From NCBI GenBank assembly GCA_023390485.1, contig JAEWCT010000225.1, forward strand, positions 1-7,423: a stretch of DNA of 7,423 nt, written 5' to 3'. The notes under the pieces were generated by a model. The model ran no database searches. It saw nothing but the letters and a program-made list of their open reading frames with translations, and was not told where the DNA came from. Each line of letters opens with the position of its first letter. The first letter of the stretch is position 1. This DNA comes from Pseudomonadota bacterium. GTDB lineage: Bacteria; Pseudomonadota; Alphaproteobacteria; Rhizobiales; Hyphomicrobiaceae. Positions 1-5,843 of this stretch are shown one piece after another. A program made the translations under genes and the position numbers.

Positions 1-749
1 GCCTTCGCCATGTAGTCCTTCGCTTCCGGGATCGAGTACGTGCCGAAGTGGAAGATTGACGCTGCGAGCACTGCGCTGGCGTGACCGTTCTCGACGCCGT
101 CAACCAGATGCTGCAGCGTGCCGACCCCACCCGACGCGATGACGGGAATTGTTACGGCGTCGGAAATGGCCCGCGTCAAAGCAACGTCGAAGCCCGCTTT
201 CGTCCCGTCGCGATCCATGGACGTAAGGAGGATTTCGCCCGCGCCAAGCTCGGCGACTTCCCGCGCGTAAGCGATCGCATCGAGCCCCGTCGGTTTGCGG
301 CCGCCGTGCGTGAAGATTTCCCAGCGCGGCGGCTCGCCATCACCGGAGACCTTCTTCGCATCGATCGCCACGACGATGCACTGCGCGCCGAACTTCTCGC
401 TCGCTTCCTTGACGAAGGCACGATTGGTAACGGCCGCCGTGTTAATCGAAACCTTATCGGCGCCCGCTTCGAGCAGCTTGCGGATATCTTCGACCGTTCG
501 CACACCCCCACCGACCGTCAGCGGCATGAAGCACCGGTTGGCTGTACGCTCGACCACGTCGAAAATGGTGTCGCGGTTCTCGTGGCTTGCCGTGATGTCG
601 AGAAAGCAAAGCTCGTCGGCACCTGCGGCATCATAGGCAGCTGCAACCTCGACCGGGTCACCGGCATCGACGAGATCGACGAAGTTGACGCCCTTGACGA
701 CCCGTCCATCCTTGACGTCGAGGCACGGAATGATGCGGATTTTCAGCAT
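1..749 (-). CDS. hisF: Imidazole glycerol phosphate synthase cyclase subunit HisF (3' end beyond window)
   Basis: HisF is the cyclase subunit of the cytoplasmic HisF-HisH complex. It condenses PRFAR with ammonia delivered by HisH to give imidazole glycerol phosphate and AICAR, linking histidine and purine synthesis. The minus strand from the ATG at 749 reads continuously to base 1 (249 codons). The N-terminus is [20 protein letters not shown], with catalytic Asp11, and the second catalytic Asp130 sits in VVAIDAKK. Phosphate-binding loops of the (beta/alpha)8 barrel are visible: LTVGGGV at 77-83 and IASGGVG at 204-210. The family is usually about 252-258 residues, so only a few C-terminal residues are missing. 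A possible ribosome site AGGAAG (764-769) lies 14 bases upstream, which is rather far. No hisH or hisE is in view. Identity is very secure; only the C-terminus is unseen. Confidence 0.97.
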   Translation of the reverse strand, partial: MLKIRIIPCLDVKDGRVVKGVNFVDLVDAGDPVEVAAAYDAAGADELCFLDITASHENRDTIFDVVERTANRCFMPLTVGGGVRTVEDIRKLLEAGADKVSINTAAVTNRAFVKEASEKFGAQCIVVAIDAKKVSGDGEPPRWEIFTHGGRKPTGLDAIAYAREVAELGAGEILLTSMDRDGTKAGFDVALTRAISDAVTIPVIASGGVGTLQHLVDGVENGHASAVLAASIFHFGTYSIPEAKDYMAK

Positions 750-833
750 GTTTGCAAAGTCAGCTTCCTGATGTCAGGCCCGGCAAGTATCACGGAGCCC
801 GAGACGGCGTCGAGAATTTTAACCGAACGGGAC

Positions 834-859
834 GGAACTTCAGAGTGGTCTCGGCAGTT
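834..859 (+). promoter_or_regulatory. Candidate EcfG-type general stress promoter
   Basis: GGAAC at 834-838 is followed after 17 bases by AGTT at 856-859. The alphaproteobacterial general-stress sigma factor EcfG recognises GGAAC, a 16-17 base spacer, then CGTT, so only one base departs from consensus. It lies 47 bases upstream of the ATG of the small gene at 907, a normal leader length. The match is short and chance cannot be excluded. Confidence 0.35.
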
Positions 860-906
860 AATCGGTCACGCGCAGTTGTGCGCAAGCTTTCAAGGAACTG
901 ACATTA

Positions 907-1218
907 ATGGTCGACGACTTCGCCCCCAAGAACCTTCGCGCCCGGCTCGACGCGGTGCAGGATCGCATTGCCCAGGCCCGGGCCCAGCTGGAGGCCCATG
1001 GCATCATCGGCGACCAAACCGACGCTCTGACGAACTTCATCGATCAGCACGACGCGATCAGGGGTTCGCTCGACACCGAAGGTACGGTGACCGAGATTCA
1101 GCACAGCAAGGCAACGGCGCAGACCGATGCCCTGGAAAAAGCCCTGACCGACTGGCTGTCGACCGTCGAAACCCGCTTCGCCGATCCGAAGCGCCGCGAG
1201 CCGAATATCTCCATGTGA
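907..1218 (+). CDS. Small helical protein of unknown function
   Basis: A 103-residue soluble protein that I do not recognise. It begins MVDDFAPKNLRARLDAVQD and is rich in Ala, Asp, Gln and Arg. Residues about 8-33 and 70-92 look like amphipathic helices, the first with coiled-coil character. There is no signal peptide, membrane segment or cysteine. The start is supported by AAGGA at 892-896, ten bases before the ATG, and codon use has the C/G-ending bias of the flanking genes. It is transcribed divergently from hisF across a 157-base gap holding a candidate EcfG promoter, and a hairpin follows its stop by eight bases, so it seems to be its own transcription unit. A stress-related role is suggested only by that promoter. 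A longer reading frame covering it starts at 81 but is antisense to hisF and in a different frame. Confidence 0.72.
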   Translation: MVDDFAPKNLRARLDAVQDRIAQARAQLEAHGIIGDQTDALTNFIDQHDAIRGSLDTEGTVTEIQHSKATAQTDALEKALTDWLSTVETRFADPKRREPNISM

Positions 1219-1226
1219 TCTAAGAT

Positions 1227-1249
1227 GGGGTGCCTGAAGGCCGCACCCC
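1227..1249 (+). terminator. Terminator-like hairpin without a U tract
   Basis: Perfect 7-base-pair stem GGGGTGC (1227-1233) and GCACCCC (1243-1249) with a nine-base loop, beginning eight bases after the stop of the gene at 907-1218. No run of T follows, so it is not a canonical intrinsic terminator. It could stabilise the 3' end or terminate weakly. A nearly identical stem follows the stop of the gene at 4462-4776. Confidence 0.35.
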
Positions 1250-1263
1250 GGTCTCCCCTAAAT

Positions 1264-1291
1264 CGTCATCCCGGCGAAGGCCGGGATCCAG
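1264..1291. repeat. REP-like palindrome
   Basis: The core ATCCCGGC (1268-1275), loop GAAG, GCCGGGAT (1280-1287) is a perfect 8-base-pair stem, embedded in the CGTC...CCAG context typical of palindromic units scattered between genes in many Proteobacteria. It is the first of several palindromes in the gene-free stretch 1219-1602. The repeat nature in this genome is inferred from that resemblance; only related, not identical, copies lie in the window. Confidence 0.6.
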
Positions 1292-1314
1292 ACAAACAGC
1301 AGCAGCCCGGATGT

Positions 1315-1334
1315 TCGAGTTGACGGGAACTCGA
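1315..1334. repeat. Short perfect stem-loop
   Basis: TCGAGTT (1315-1321) and AACTCGA (1328-1334) form a 7-base-pair stem with a six-base loop. It lies between the REP-like palindrome and the mosaic repeat and may be part of the same repeat cluster. No function can be assigned. Confidence 0.4.
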
Positions 1335-1369
1335 CCTGCGTCGGGGTAACGGGATGAGAGACAAGCTAC

Positions 1370-1397
1370 CCCGCCGAACGGAAGATGACTTCGAGAT
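1370..1397. repeat. Direct repeat, left copy
   Basis: A 28-base unit starting CCCGCCGAACGGA and ending in GATGACTTCGAGAT. It recurs in the same orientation at 1574-1600 with one base deleted and one substituted. The two copies bracket the mosaic repeat at 1411-1539, though not at its exact ends. Confidence 0.6.
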
Positions 1398-1410
1398 CCT
1401 CGCTGCCTTT

Positions 1411-1539
1411 CCTCTCCCGGACCGGGAGAGGATGTCCGAAGGACAGGTGAGGGACTTTGACGCGAAAAGATGGATAACCGTCGAACTGCGAAGTCCCCTC
1501 ATCCGCCCCTTCGGGGCACCTTCTCCCGATGGGAGAAGG
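1411..1539. repeat. RIME-like mosaic repeat, copy 1
   Basis: A 129-base element built as an imperfect inverted repeat. Each arm has three parts in order: an outer hairpin (CCTCTCCCG with CGGGAGAGG on the left; CCTTCTCCC with GGGAGAAGG on the right, 1519-1539), a small GAA/TTC-loop hairpin (1433-1445; 1505-1517), and a pairing segment (GGTGAGGGACTT from 1446; AAGTCCCCTCATCC around 1491-1504). The arms can fold together into a cruciform. Related copies are at 4211-4344 and 7376 onward. The architecture resembles RIME elements of Rhizobiales; naming it RIME is inference. Confidence 0.7.
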
Positions 1540-1573
1540 AACCATGATTGCCCATGATCTTCCTCTACGTCAT

Positions 1574-1600
1574 CCCGCCGAACGGAGATGACTTCGGGAT
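1574..1600. repeat. Direct repeat, right copy; hairpin beyond prfC
   Basis: Second copy of the unit at 1370-1397, here 27 bases. Its ends extend into an inverted repeat ATCCCG (1572-1577) and CGGGAT (1595-1600). It begins two bases past the prfC stop, so the hairpin would form in the 3' end of the prfC message. No T run accompanies it, so terminator function is doubtful. Confidence 0.5.
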
Positions 1601-1602
1601 GC

Positions 1603-3225
1603 TTAGACGCCGCGTTCCCTGAGCGCGGCGAATTTCACGTCGGGAAACTTCTCGCTCTTGTACTTCAGCATCCACGGACTTTCGGCGAGGAACACAAGCG
1701 CCCCGTCGCGATCCGTCGCGATCTCGCCCCGGTGTGAATCGACGAACTTCTGAAGCTTCTGCGGATCGTCCGCCGAAATCCAGCGCGCCAGTTCGTAAGG
1801 CGGCTGTTCGAGCGTCACCGGCACCCCGTATTCGGCCGCCACGCGCGACTGCAGCACCTCGAATTGCAGCTGCCCGACGACGCCCAGAATCTGCCTGCCG
1901 CCGGCAATCGGCGTGAACACCTGCACGATGCCTTCTTCCGCCAAATCGTCGAGCGCGCGATTGAGCTGCTTCGCCTTCATCGCATCCTGAATGACGACCC
2001 GGCGCAAAAGCTCCGGCGCGAAGTTCGGGATGCCCGTGAACTTCAGGGCCTCCTTCTCCGACAGCGTATCGCCGACGCGAAGCGTTCCGTGGTTCGGCAC
2101 GCCAATGATGTCGCCAGCCCACGCTTCGTCCGCCGTCTCGCGGCCTTGTCCGAAGAAGAACGTCGGCGACGACACTGTCATCGCCTTGTTTTCGCGCACG
2201 TGGATGAGCTTCATCCCGCGCTTGAAACGCCCAGAGCAAAGCCTGACGAACGCCATGCGATCCCGATGGTTCGGGTCCATGTTCGCCTGTACCTTGAAGA
2301 CGAAGCCCGTCACCTGATCTTCGCCCGGCTCAACCGTTCGCTGCGTCGCCAACCGCGGCAGCGGCCCCGGCGCCCATTGCCCCAGCGCATCGAGCAACTG
2401 TTCGACACCGAAATTCTTCAGCGCACTGCCAAAAAAGACGGGCGACAGATGACCCTCACGGAACGCCCCAAGATCGAACTGCGGCAGCACGCCTTGCGCC
2501 AGCTCCACGCCCTCGATGGTCCGTTCCGCGATGCGCTCGTCGATACCTTCGATCCGGCGCAATCCCTCGAATGTGTCGAGCGGCTGTGCATGCCCGTACT
2601 GTGCGCCGCGTTCCGTGCTCTCCGGCAGCAGGATCTTGTTGCCGACGAGATCGAGCACACCACGGAAATCCGAACCCATGCCGACCGGCCAGCCCATGGG
2701 CACGAGATCGAGCGCCAAGTCGGACGCGATCTGATCGAGCAGCGTCAGCGGATCTTCGGCTTCGCGGTCGATCTTATTGATGAACGTGATGATCGGAATG
2801 TCGCGCAGGCGGCAAACTTCGAACAGCTTCCGCGTCTGGCTTTCGATGCCCTTGGCAGCGTCCATCACCATGACGGCGGCGTCGACGGCCGACAGCGTCC
2901 GGTACGTGTCTTCGCTGAAGTCGGAGTGGCCCGGCGTATCGAGCAGATTGTAGACGATGCCGTTCCGCTCGAACGTCATCACCGACGACGTCACCGAGAT
3001 GCCGCGCTGCTGCTCGATCTGCATCCAGTCGGAGCGCGTGCGTCGGCGCTCGCCGCGCGCCTTGACCGCGCCGGCCATCTGGATCGCTCCCCCGAACAGA
3101 AGAAGCTTTTCCGTCAGCGTCGTCTTACCGGCGTCAGGATGCGAAATGATCGCGAACGTGCGCCGCCGCGCAATCTCGGGCGGCAGCTCGGCTCCGGCGA
3201 GCGGGGATTGGTCCATCAAATTCAA
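1603..3225 (-). CDS. prfC: Peptide chain release factor 3 (RF3)
   Basis: RF3 is the translational GTPase that removes RF1/RF2 from the ribosome after peptide release. At 540 residues it is close to the roughly 530 usual for the family. GTPase motifs are all present: G1 SHPDAGKT (28-35), the switch I segment RGISVTSSV (74-82), G3 DTPGH (96-100), G4 NKID (150-153) and G5 SALK (267-270). A beta-barrel domain (about 300-390) and the RF3 C-terminal domain follow, including GQLQFEVLQSRV. Translation probably starts at the TTG at 3225, because GAAGG (3235-3239) lies nine bases upstream. The in-frame ATG at 3216 (537 residues) is the alternative but is 18 bases from that site. It begins five bases after the stop of the 74-residue gene, so it is likely co-transcribed and coupled with it and hisA. 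Several long frames on the opposite strand are shadows of this gene. Confidence 0.97.
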   Translation of the reverse strand: MNLMDQSPLAGAELPPEIARRRTFAIISHPDAGKTTLTEKLLLFGGAIQMAGAVKARGERRRTRSDWMQIEQQRGISVTSSVMTFERNGIVYNLLDTPGHSDFSEDTYRTLSAVDAAVMVMDAAKGIESQTRKLFEVCRLRDIPIITFINKIDREAEDPLTLLDQIASDLALDLVPMGWPVGMGSDFRGVLDLVGNKILLPESTERGAQYGHAQPLDTFEGLRRIEGIDERIAERTIEGVELAQGVLPQFDLGAFREGHLSPVFFGSALKNFGVEQLLDALGQWAPGPLPRLATQRTVEPGEDQVTGFVFKVQANMDPNHRDRMAFVRLCSGRFKRGMKLIHVRENKAMTVSSPTFFFGQGRETADEAWAGDIIGVPNHGTLRVGDTLSEKEALKFTGIPNFAPELLRRVVIQDAMKAKQLNRALDDLAEEGIVQVFTPIAGGRQILGVVGQLQFEVLQSRVAAEYGVPVTLEQPPYELARWISADDPQKLQKFVDSHRGEIATDRDGALVFLAESPWMLKYKSEKFPDVKFAALRERGV

Positions 3226-3230
3226 GGATC

Positions 3231-3455
3231 TCAGCCTTCGACCAGCGAAACGTGGCTCGGCTCGAGCCAGATCTGGTGATATTCGGCGGGCTTTCCGAAC
3301 GCCTCGCCGACGTGCAGCTCCACCAGGCCGTCGTCGAACTTGACGACCGGAAACGTCTTGCCGACGCAGCCGCGGAAAAGCGTTGTGAGCTGCTTGTTGT
3401 CCTTCGGCAGGTCAGCAGGCACTCTCATAACGCGGACTTTGTCACCTATCTTCAT
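3231..3455 (-). CDS. Conserved-looking small beta-rich protein between hisA and prfC
   Basis: A 74-residue protein beginning [17 protein letters not shown]. Alternating hydrophobic strands ([30 protein letters not shown]) around a central L-F-x-x-C-V-G-K turn suggest a small SH3-like or KOW-like beta barrel. The pattern IGD-VRV--VP-DLP ... LF-x-C-G--FPV ... L-V-GE ... IWLEP recalls small bacterial proteins of unknown function, recognised by pattern and not by a search. Its ATG at 3455 overlaps the hisA stop (ATGA), and its own stop is five bases before the prfC start, so translation is probably coupled in both directions. The context hints at a role with the ribosome or RNA, but that is inference. 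The gene itself is well supported by the junctions; the function is unknown. Confidence 0.83.
   Translation of the reverse strand: MKIGDKVRVMRVPADLPKDNKQLTTLFRGCVGKTFPVVKFDDGLVELHVGEAFGKPAEYHQIWLEPSHVSLVEG
3235..3239 (-). promoter_or_regulatory. Ribosome binding site deciding the prfC start
   Basis: GAAGG on the minus strand lies nine bases before the TTG at 3225 and 18 bases before the ATG at 3216. The spacing favours the TTG. The site overlaps the last codons of the upstream 74-residue gene, which fits translational coupling. Confidence 0.5.
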
Positions 3456-4180
3456 GCCGTCTCCAGAAGTTCGAGCGCCTCTTTAGGATCGAGACGGCCA
3501 TCATACAGTGCACGTCCCGTGATCGCGCCTTCGAGCAGGCGATACTCGGGTTTTATGAGCTCTCTGACGTCGGCGATCGAGGCGAGGCCGCCGGATGCGA
3601 TCACCGGAATCCGCGTCGCCTTGGCGAGCGCCGCCGTCGCCGGCAGATTGAGTCCCTTCAGGACGCCGTCGCGCTCGATGTCGGTATAGATGATCGCGGC
3701 AACGCCCGCATCCTCGAACCGCTGCGCGAGATCGGCCGCAGTCAGCTCCGAAGTCTCCGCCCAGCCCTCGACGGCGACTTTGCCGCCCTTGGCGTCAATA
3801 CCGACGGCGACCTGACCCGGAAAGCGCTTCGCGGCCTCCCGAACGAGCGCCGGATCGCGAACCGCAACGGTGCCGAGAATAACCCGGCGGATGCCCTTCT
3901 GAAGCCAAGTTTCGATCGTCGCCAGATCGCGGATGCCACCGCCGAGCTGCGCCGGAATGCGGATCGCTTTCAGAATCGCTTCGACCGCCGCGCCGTTGAC
4001 GGGCTTTCCAGCGAACGCGCCATTCAGATCGACGATATGCAGGTACTTGAAGCCCTGGCTCTCGAAACTGGCCGCCTGCGCCGCCGGATCGTCGTTGAAT
4101 ACGGTCGCGGCGTCCATCTCGCCGAGCTTCAGCCGGACGCACTGGCCGTCCTTAAGGTCGATTGCAGGGAATAGGATCAA
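3452..4180 (-). CDS. hisA: ProFAR isomerase HisA
   Basis: HisA is the (beta/alpha)8-barrel isomerase that converts ProFAR to PRFAR, the step immediately before HisF. The 242-residue product matches the family's usual length. The canonical N-terminus [20 protein letters not shown] carries the catalytic base Asp8, and the acid Asp129 is in [10 protein letters not shown]. Phosphate-binding loops are LGGGI at 79-83 and ASGGL at 195-199, with DIERDG at 167-172. The start codon is TTG (4180-4178), read as Met: it gives the standard N-terminus, and AAAGGA (4186-4191) sits five bases upstream. No in-frame ATG is plausible. The stop overlaps the ATG of the next gene by four bases. hisH, which often precedes hisA, is absent; instead a mosaic repeat and a divergent gene lie upstream. 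Identity is very secure. Confidence 0.97.
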   Translation of the reverse strand: MILFPAIDLKDGQCVRLKLGEMDAATVFNDDPAAQAASFESQGFKYLHIVDLNGAFAGKPVNGAAVEAILKAIRIPAQLGGGIRDLATIETWLQKGIRRVILGTVAVRDPALVREAAKRFPGQVAVGIDAKGGKVAVEGWAETSELTAADLAQRFEDAGVAAIIYTDIERDGVLKGLNLPATAALAKATRIPVIASGGLASIADVRELIKPEYRLLEGAITGRALYDGRLDPKEALELLETA

Positions 4181-4185
4181 TTCGG

Positions 4186-4191
4186 TCCTTT
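4186..4191 (-). promoter_or_regulatory. Strong ribosome binding site for the TTG start of hisA
   Basis: AAAGGA on the minus strand lies five bases upstream of the TTG at 4180. This strong site, with the canonical HisA N-terminus that follows, fixes the unusual start codon. Confidence 0.75.
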
Positions 4192-4210
4192 CGGCATCGC
4201 GTTTTCTTTC

Positions 4211-4344
4211 CCTCTCCCGGAACGGGAGAGGATGCCCGTCAAGACGAAGGCTCGGCCTTCGGCGCAGATGGGCAGGTGAGGGACTTCAAGTCAGGTAACG
4301 GTCCCTCATCCGGCCTTCGGCCACCTTCTCCCCAAGGGAGAAGG
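4211..4344. repeat. RIME-like mosaic repeat, copy 2, in the hisA leader
   Basis: A 134-base relative of the element at 1411-1539 in the same orientation. The left outer hairpin starts at 4211 and the right one (CCTTCTCCC, loop CAA, GGGAGAAGG) ends at 4344. The left inner stem TGCCC (4233-4237) with GGGCA (4270-4274) encloses 32 bases holding a further hairpin, CGAAGG (4245-4250) with CCTTCG (4256-4261); copy 1 has only a three-base loop there. The right inner hairpin is GGCC, TTC, GGCC (4312-4322). The element ends 30 bases upstream of the hisA start codon. Confidence 0.7.
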
Positions 4345-4461
4345 TTCGGCGCGGCCATCAGATTGCTATCTTGGGTTTCTAATTTTCCCGTGCGATCAAT
4401 CGCGGATCGCGTCCGGCGTCAAGCAGGTCGCATGTCCGAGTTTTAAAAGCGTAGCATTTTC

Positions 4462-4776
4462 ATGGCCATTGCGTTCCTTAACGAGCCCCCACCGAACGTC
4501 GCACGCCGTCCCCTGACCGAGGACGACGCCGTCGACATCTGGATCGCGCGCTGGCTTCGGATTCGCCCCGTGGACCTCCAGCGCCGCTATGCTTGCGATC
4601 CGCGGCGGCTCTACGAAATTTGGGAAGAGGCGCGTTTTCCCGGTAGCCGCAAGCGGGCACTCGAAGAGTTTCAGAGCCGCTTCCCGGGGCTCGAACCGCG
4701 CTTTGATCCGGGACCGCATCGGCGCATACCGACGGCCCCGCATCCGGGCCAGCTAAGCTTGTTTTCCGAGAAGTAG
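4462..4776 (+). CDS. Small HTH-like protein with C-terminal beta-clamp-binding motif
   Basis: A 104-residue protein of unknown family. Residues about 18-56 are helical and include a helix-turn-helix-like stretch, RPVDLQRRYACDPRRLYEIW, as in small DNA-binding proteins. A basic, proline-rich tail follows from about 60. It ends in QLSLF (97-101) plus three residues, a perfect match to the QL[SD]LF consensus by which polymerases, MutS and similar proteins bind the DnaN sliding clamp. A role on DNA near the replisome is therefore inferred, not shown. The ATG at 4462 is the first usable start after an in-frame TAA at 4444. No Shine-Dalgarno sequence is visible, so the message may be leaderless or weakly translated. 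It is divergent from hisA, with the mosaic repeat in between, and is followed by a hairpin. Confidence in the gene is good; confidence in the function is modest. Confidence 0.75.
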   Translation: MAIAFLNEPPPNVARRPLTEDDAVDIWIARWLRIRPVDLQRRYACDPRRLYEIWEEARFPGSRKRALEEFQSRFPGLEPRFDPGPHRRIPTAPHPGQLSLFSEK

Positions 4777-4791
4777 GGGTGCGTCGCACCC
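4776..4791 (+). terminator. Terminator-like hairpin at the stop codon
   Basis: GGGGTGC (4776-4782), loop GTC, GCACCC (4786-4791) starts on the last base of the stop codon. Six pairs are perfect; the seventh is lost because A follows. No T run comes after it. The stem is the same as that after the gene at 907-1218. Confidence 0.35.
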
Positions 4792-4815
4792 AAACCCCAT
4801 CAAAAATAAATCCAA

Positions 4816-5049
4816 TCAAAAATCGAAGAGCTTCCGCCGCAGTGCGTCCTCGTAGTCTTTCTTCGCGGCCTTCACCTTGCTGCGGACCTCGTCTTCGGCG
4901 AAGTGGGCGCCTTCCCACTTATCGACTTCCGCGACCGTATGGTTGACGGACGCCAGCGCCTCCTCGCGCTTAATCGCCGCGATCCATTCCTCGACAGCAG
5001 CCTTATACGCGGTCTGCAGCTGATCAAGTTCCGAGACATTATCGTCCAT
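4816..5049 (-). CDS. Small charged helical protein of unknown function
   Basis: A 77-residue acidic/basic protein beginning MDDNVSELDQLQTAYKAAVE and ending RRKLFDF. It is predicted to be almost entirely alpha-helical, with two heptad-like stretches (about 5-32 and 48-72) separated by a turn around VDKWEGAHF, which suggests a helical hairpin or coiled coil. There is no cysteine, signal peptide or membrane segment. The start is strongly supported by GGGAGGT on the minus strand around 5056-5062, seven bases before the ATG. It lies 113 bases downstream of the glycosyltransferase-like gene on the same strand, so it may have its own promoter near the palindromes at 5110-5131. I do not recognise the family and assign no function. 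Confidence 0.75.
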   Translation of the reverse strand: MDDNVSELDQLQTAYKAAVEEWIAAIKREEALASVNHTVAEVDKWEGAHFAEDEVRSKVKAAKKDYEDALRRKLFDF

Positions 5050-5109
5050 AAGCTGACCTCCCGCTTGACCTTACGGGGATGGTCCTAACGCCGGCGCATG
5101 ACCGGCCGA

Positions 5110-5131
5110 AGACATGTCTGCGCTAGCGCAG
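5110..5131. promoter_or_regulatory. Two overlapping perfect palindromes (operator-like)
   Basis: AGACATGTCT (5110-5119) and CTGCGCTAGCGCAG (5118-5131) are both perfect and overlap by two bases. They lie 61-82 bases upstream of the ATG at 5049, where a regulator might bind. They may equally be the 3' hairpin of the glycosyltransferase-like gene. No clear -35/-10 pair is visible. Confidence 0.35.
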
Positions 5132-5162
5132 GACAACGTGCAAGGCGGGGAAGAGATTGACG

Positions 5163-5843
5163 TCACGGACTCGGGCCATATTTCCAGTCTTGGTAGGCCT
5201 TTCCCGTAATCTGCGCGAAAATGCGATGACGCATCGCGCGAAACGCCTTTTTCAACCGTTGCTTCGGCAGCACCTTGGCGTGCGCGCTTTCATGGACAAT
5301 GACGGCATCCTTCCCGGCATCCGAAGCCTCGTCACCGCAATAAATCCAGAACAGCTTTTCGATCGCGATGCCATGCGTATCCAAGATTGCTTGCATCAAA
5401 AGGATTTCGTCATTGCGGACTTTGCTGGTTTTGCAGAGCGCATCCCATTTACTGAGCAGTTTCGCTGCGTTGTCTGTCGAGCGCCAAACGGTTACCCGCG
5501 TAGAGGGATAGAGAAGCGGGCGCCGTTCCCTGACGCGCCCTTTGAAAGTGATCCCGACATCCGCGGTGATGGCTGCTGCAGCTGCGATCGGACCCCGAAC
5601 CCGGCAATCGACGTCCATGCTTATGATGGTGGCATCGGGGTAGTCGCGGCGGGCCCACGCGACGCAAGCCGGCTTGACCAGAGTGGCGCCGTGCCAGTCT
5701 TTCGATTCGATCGAATAGAGGTGATGTGGAACATCGTAAGCTGAAAGATTTGCCGAAAATGACTCGGCGAGAGGCCGGTAGTTGGGCGTGAAAAAGCCGC
5801 TTACGACATATGACCCCGGCGAGCCAGCCCGTATATCCGTCAT
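5163..5843 (-). CDS. GT-A-type glycosyltransferase-like protein
   Basis: A 226-residue soluble protein that looks like a small nucleotide-diphospho-sugar transferase. Near the N-terminus VVSGFFTPNYRPLAESFSAN (13-32) fits the first strand and helix of a GT-A fold. SKDWHGATLVKPACVAWARR (47-66) is followed by ATIISMDVDC (71-80), whose DVD (77-79) fits the metal and nucleotide-sugar binding DXD. NDEILLMQAI (144-153) resembles the acceptor-side helix, and VIVHESAHAK (181-190) a late metal-binding histidine. The C-terminus is basic (KQRLKKAFRAMRHR). Substrate and product cannot be told; a surface glycan is a reasonable guess. The ATG at 5843 has only a weak GGA upstream. It stands alone, with no other sugar genes in view, which could mean recent acquisition. 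The fold assignment is moderately sure. Confidence 0.75.
   Translation of the reverse strand: MTDIRAGSPGSYVVSGFFTPNYRPLAESFSANLSAYDVPHHLYSIESKDWHGATLVKPACVAWARRDYPDATIISMDVDCRVRGPIAAAAAITADVGITFKGRVRERRPLLYPSTRVTVWRSTDNAAKLLSKWDALCKTSKVRNDEILLMQAILDTHGIAIEKLFWIYCGDEASDAGKDAVIVHESAHAKVLPKQRLKKAFRAMRHRIFAQITGKAYQDWKYGPSP

Noticed and set aside
81..1223. Plus-strand frame of 380 codons
   Set aside because: Most of it is antisense to the well-supported hisF, and its end overlaps the 103-residue gene in another frame. The protein is Arg/Asp-rich and without family features.
1219..1602. CRISPR array
   Set aside because: The repeats are mostly diverse palindromes with only one imperfect direct pair, not regularly spaced identical repeats with unique spacers.
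1864..3279. Plus-strand frame of 471 codons
   Set aside because: Entirely antisense to prfC, with the Arg/His-rich composition typical of mirror frames in GC-rich genes.
4177..4197. Six-codon upstream reading frame (ATG at 4197) ending over the hisA TTG
   Set aside because: It contains the hisA ribosome site and has none of its own, and a frame this short arises easily by chance.
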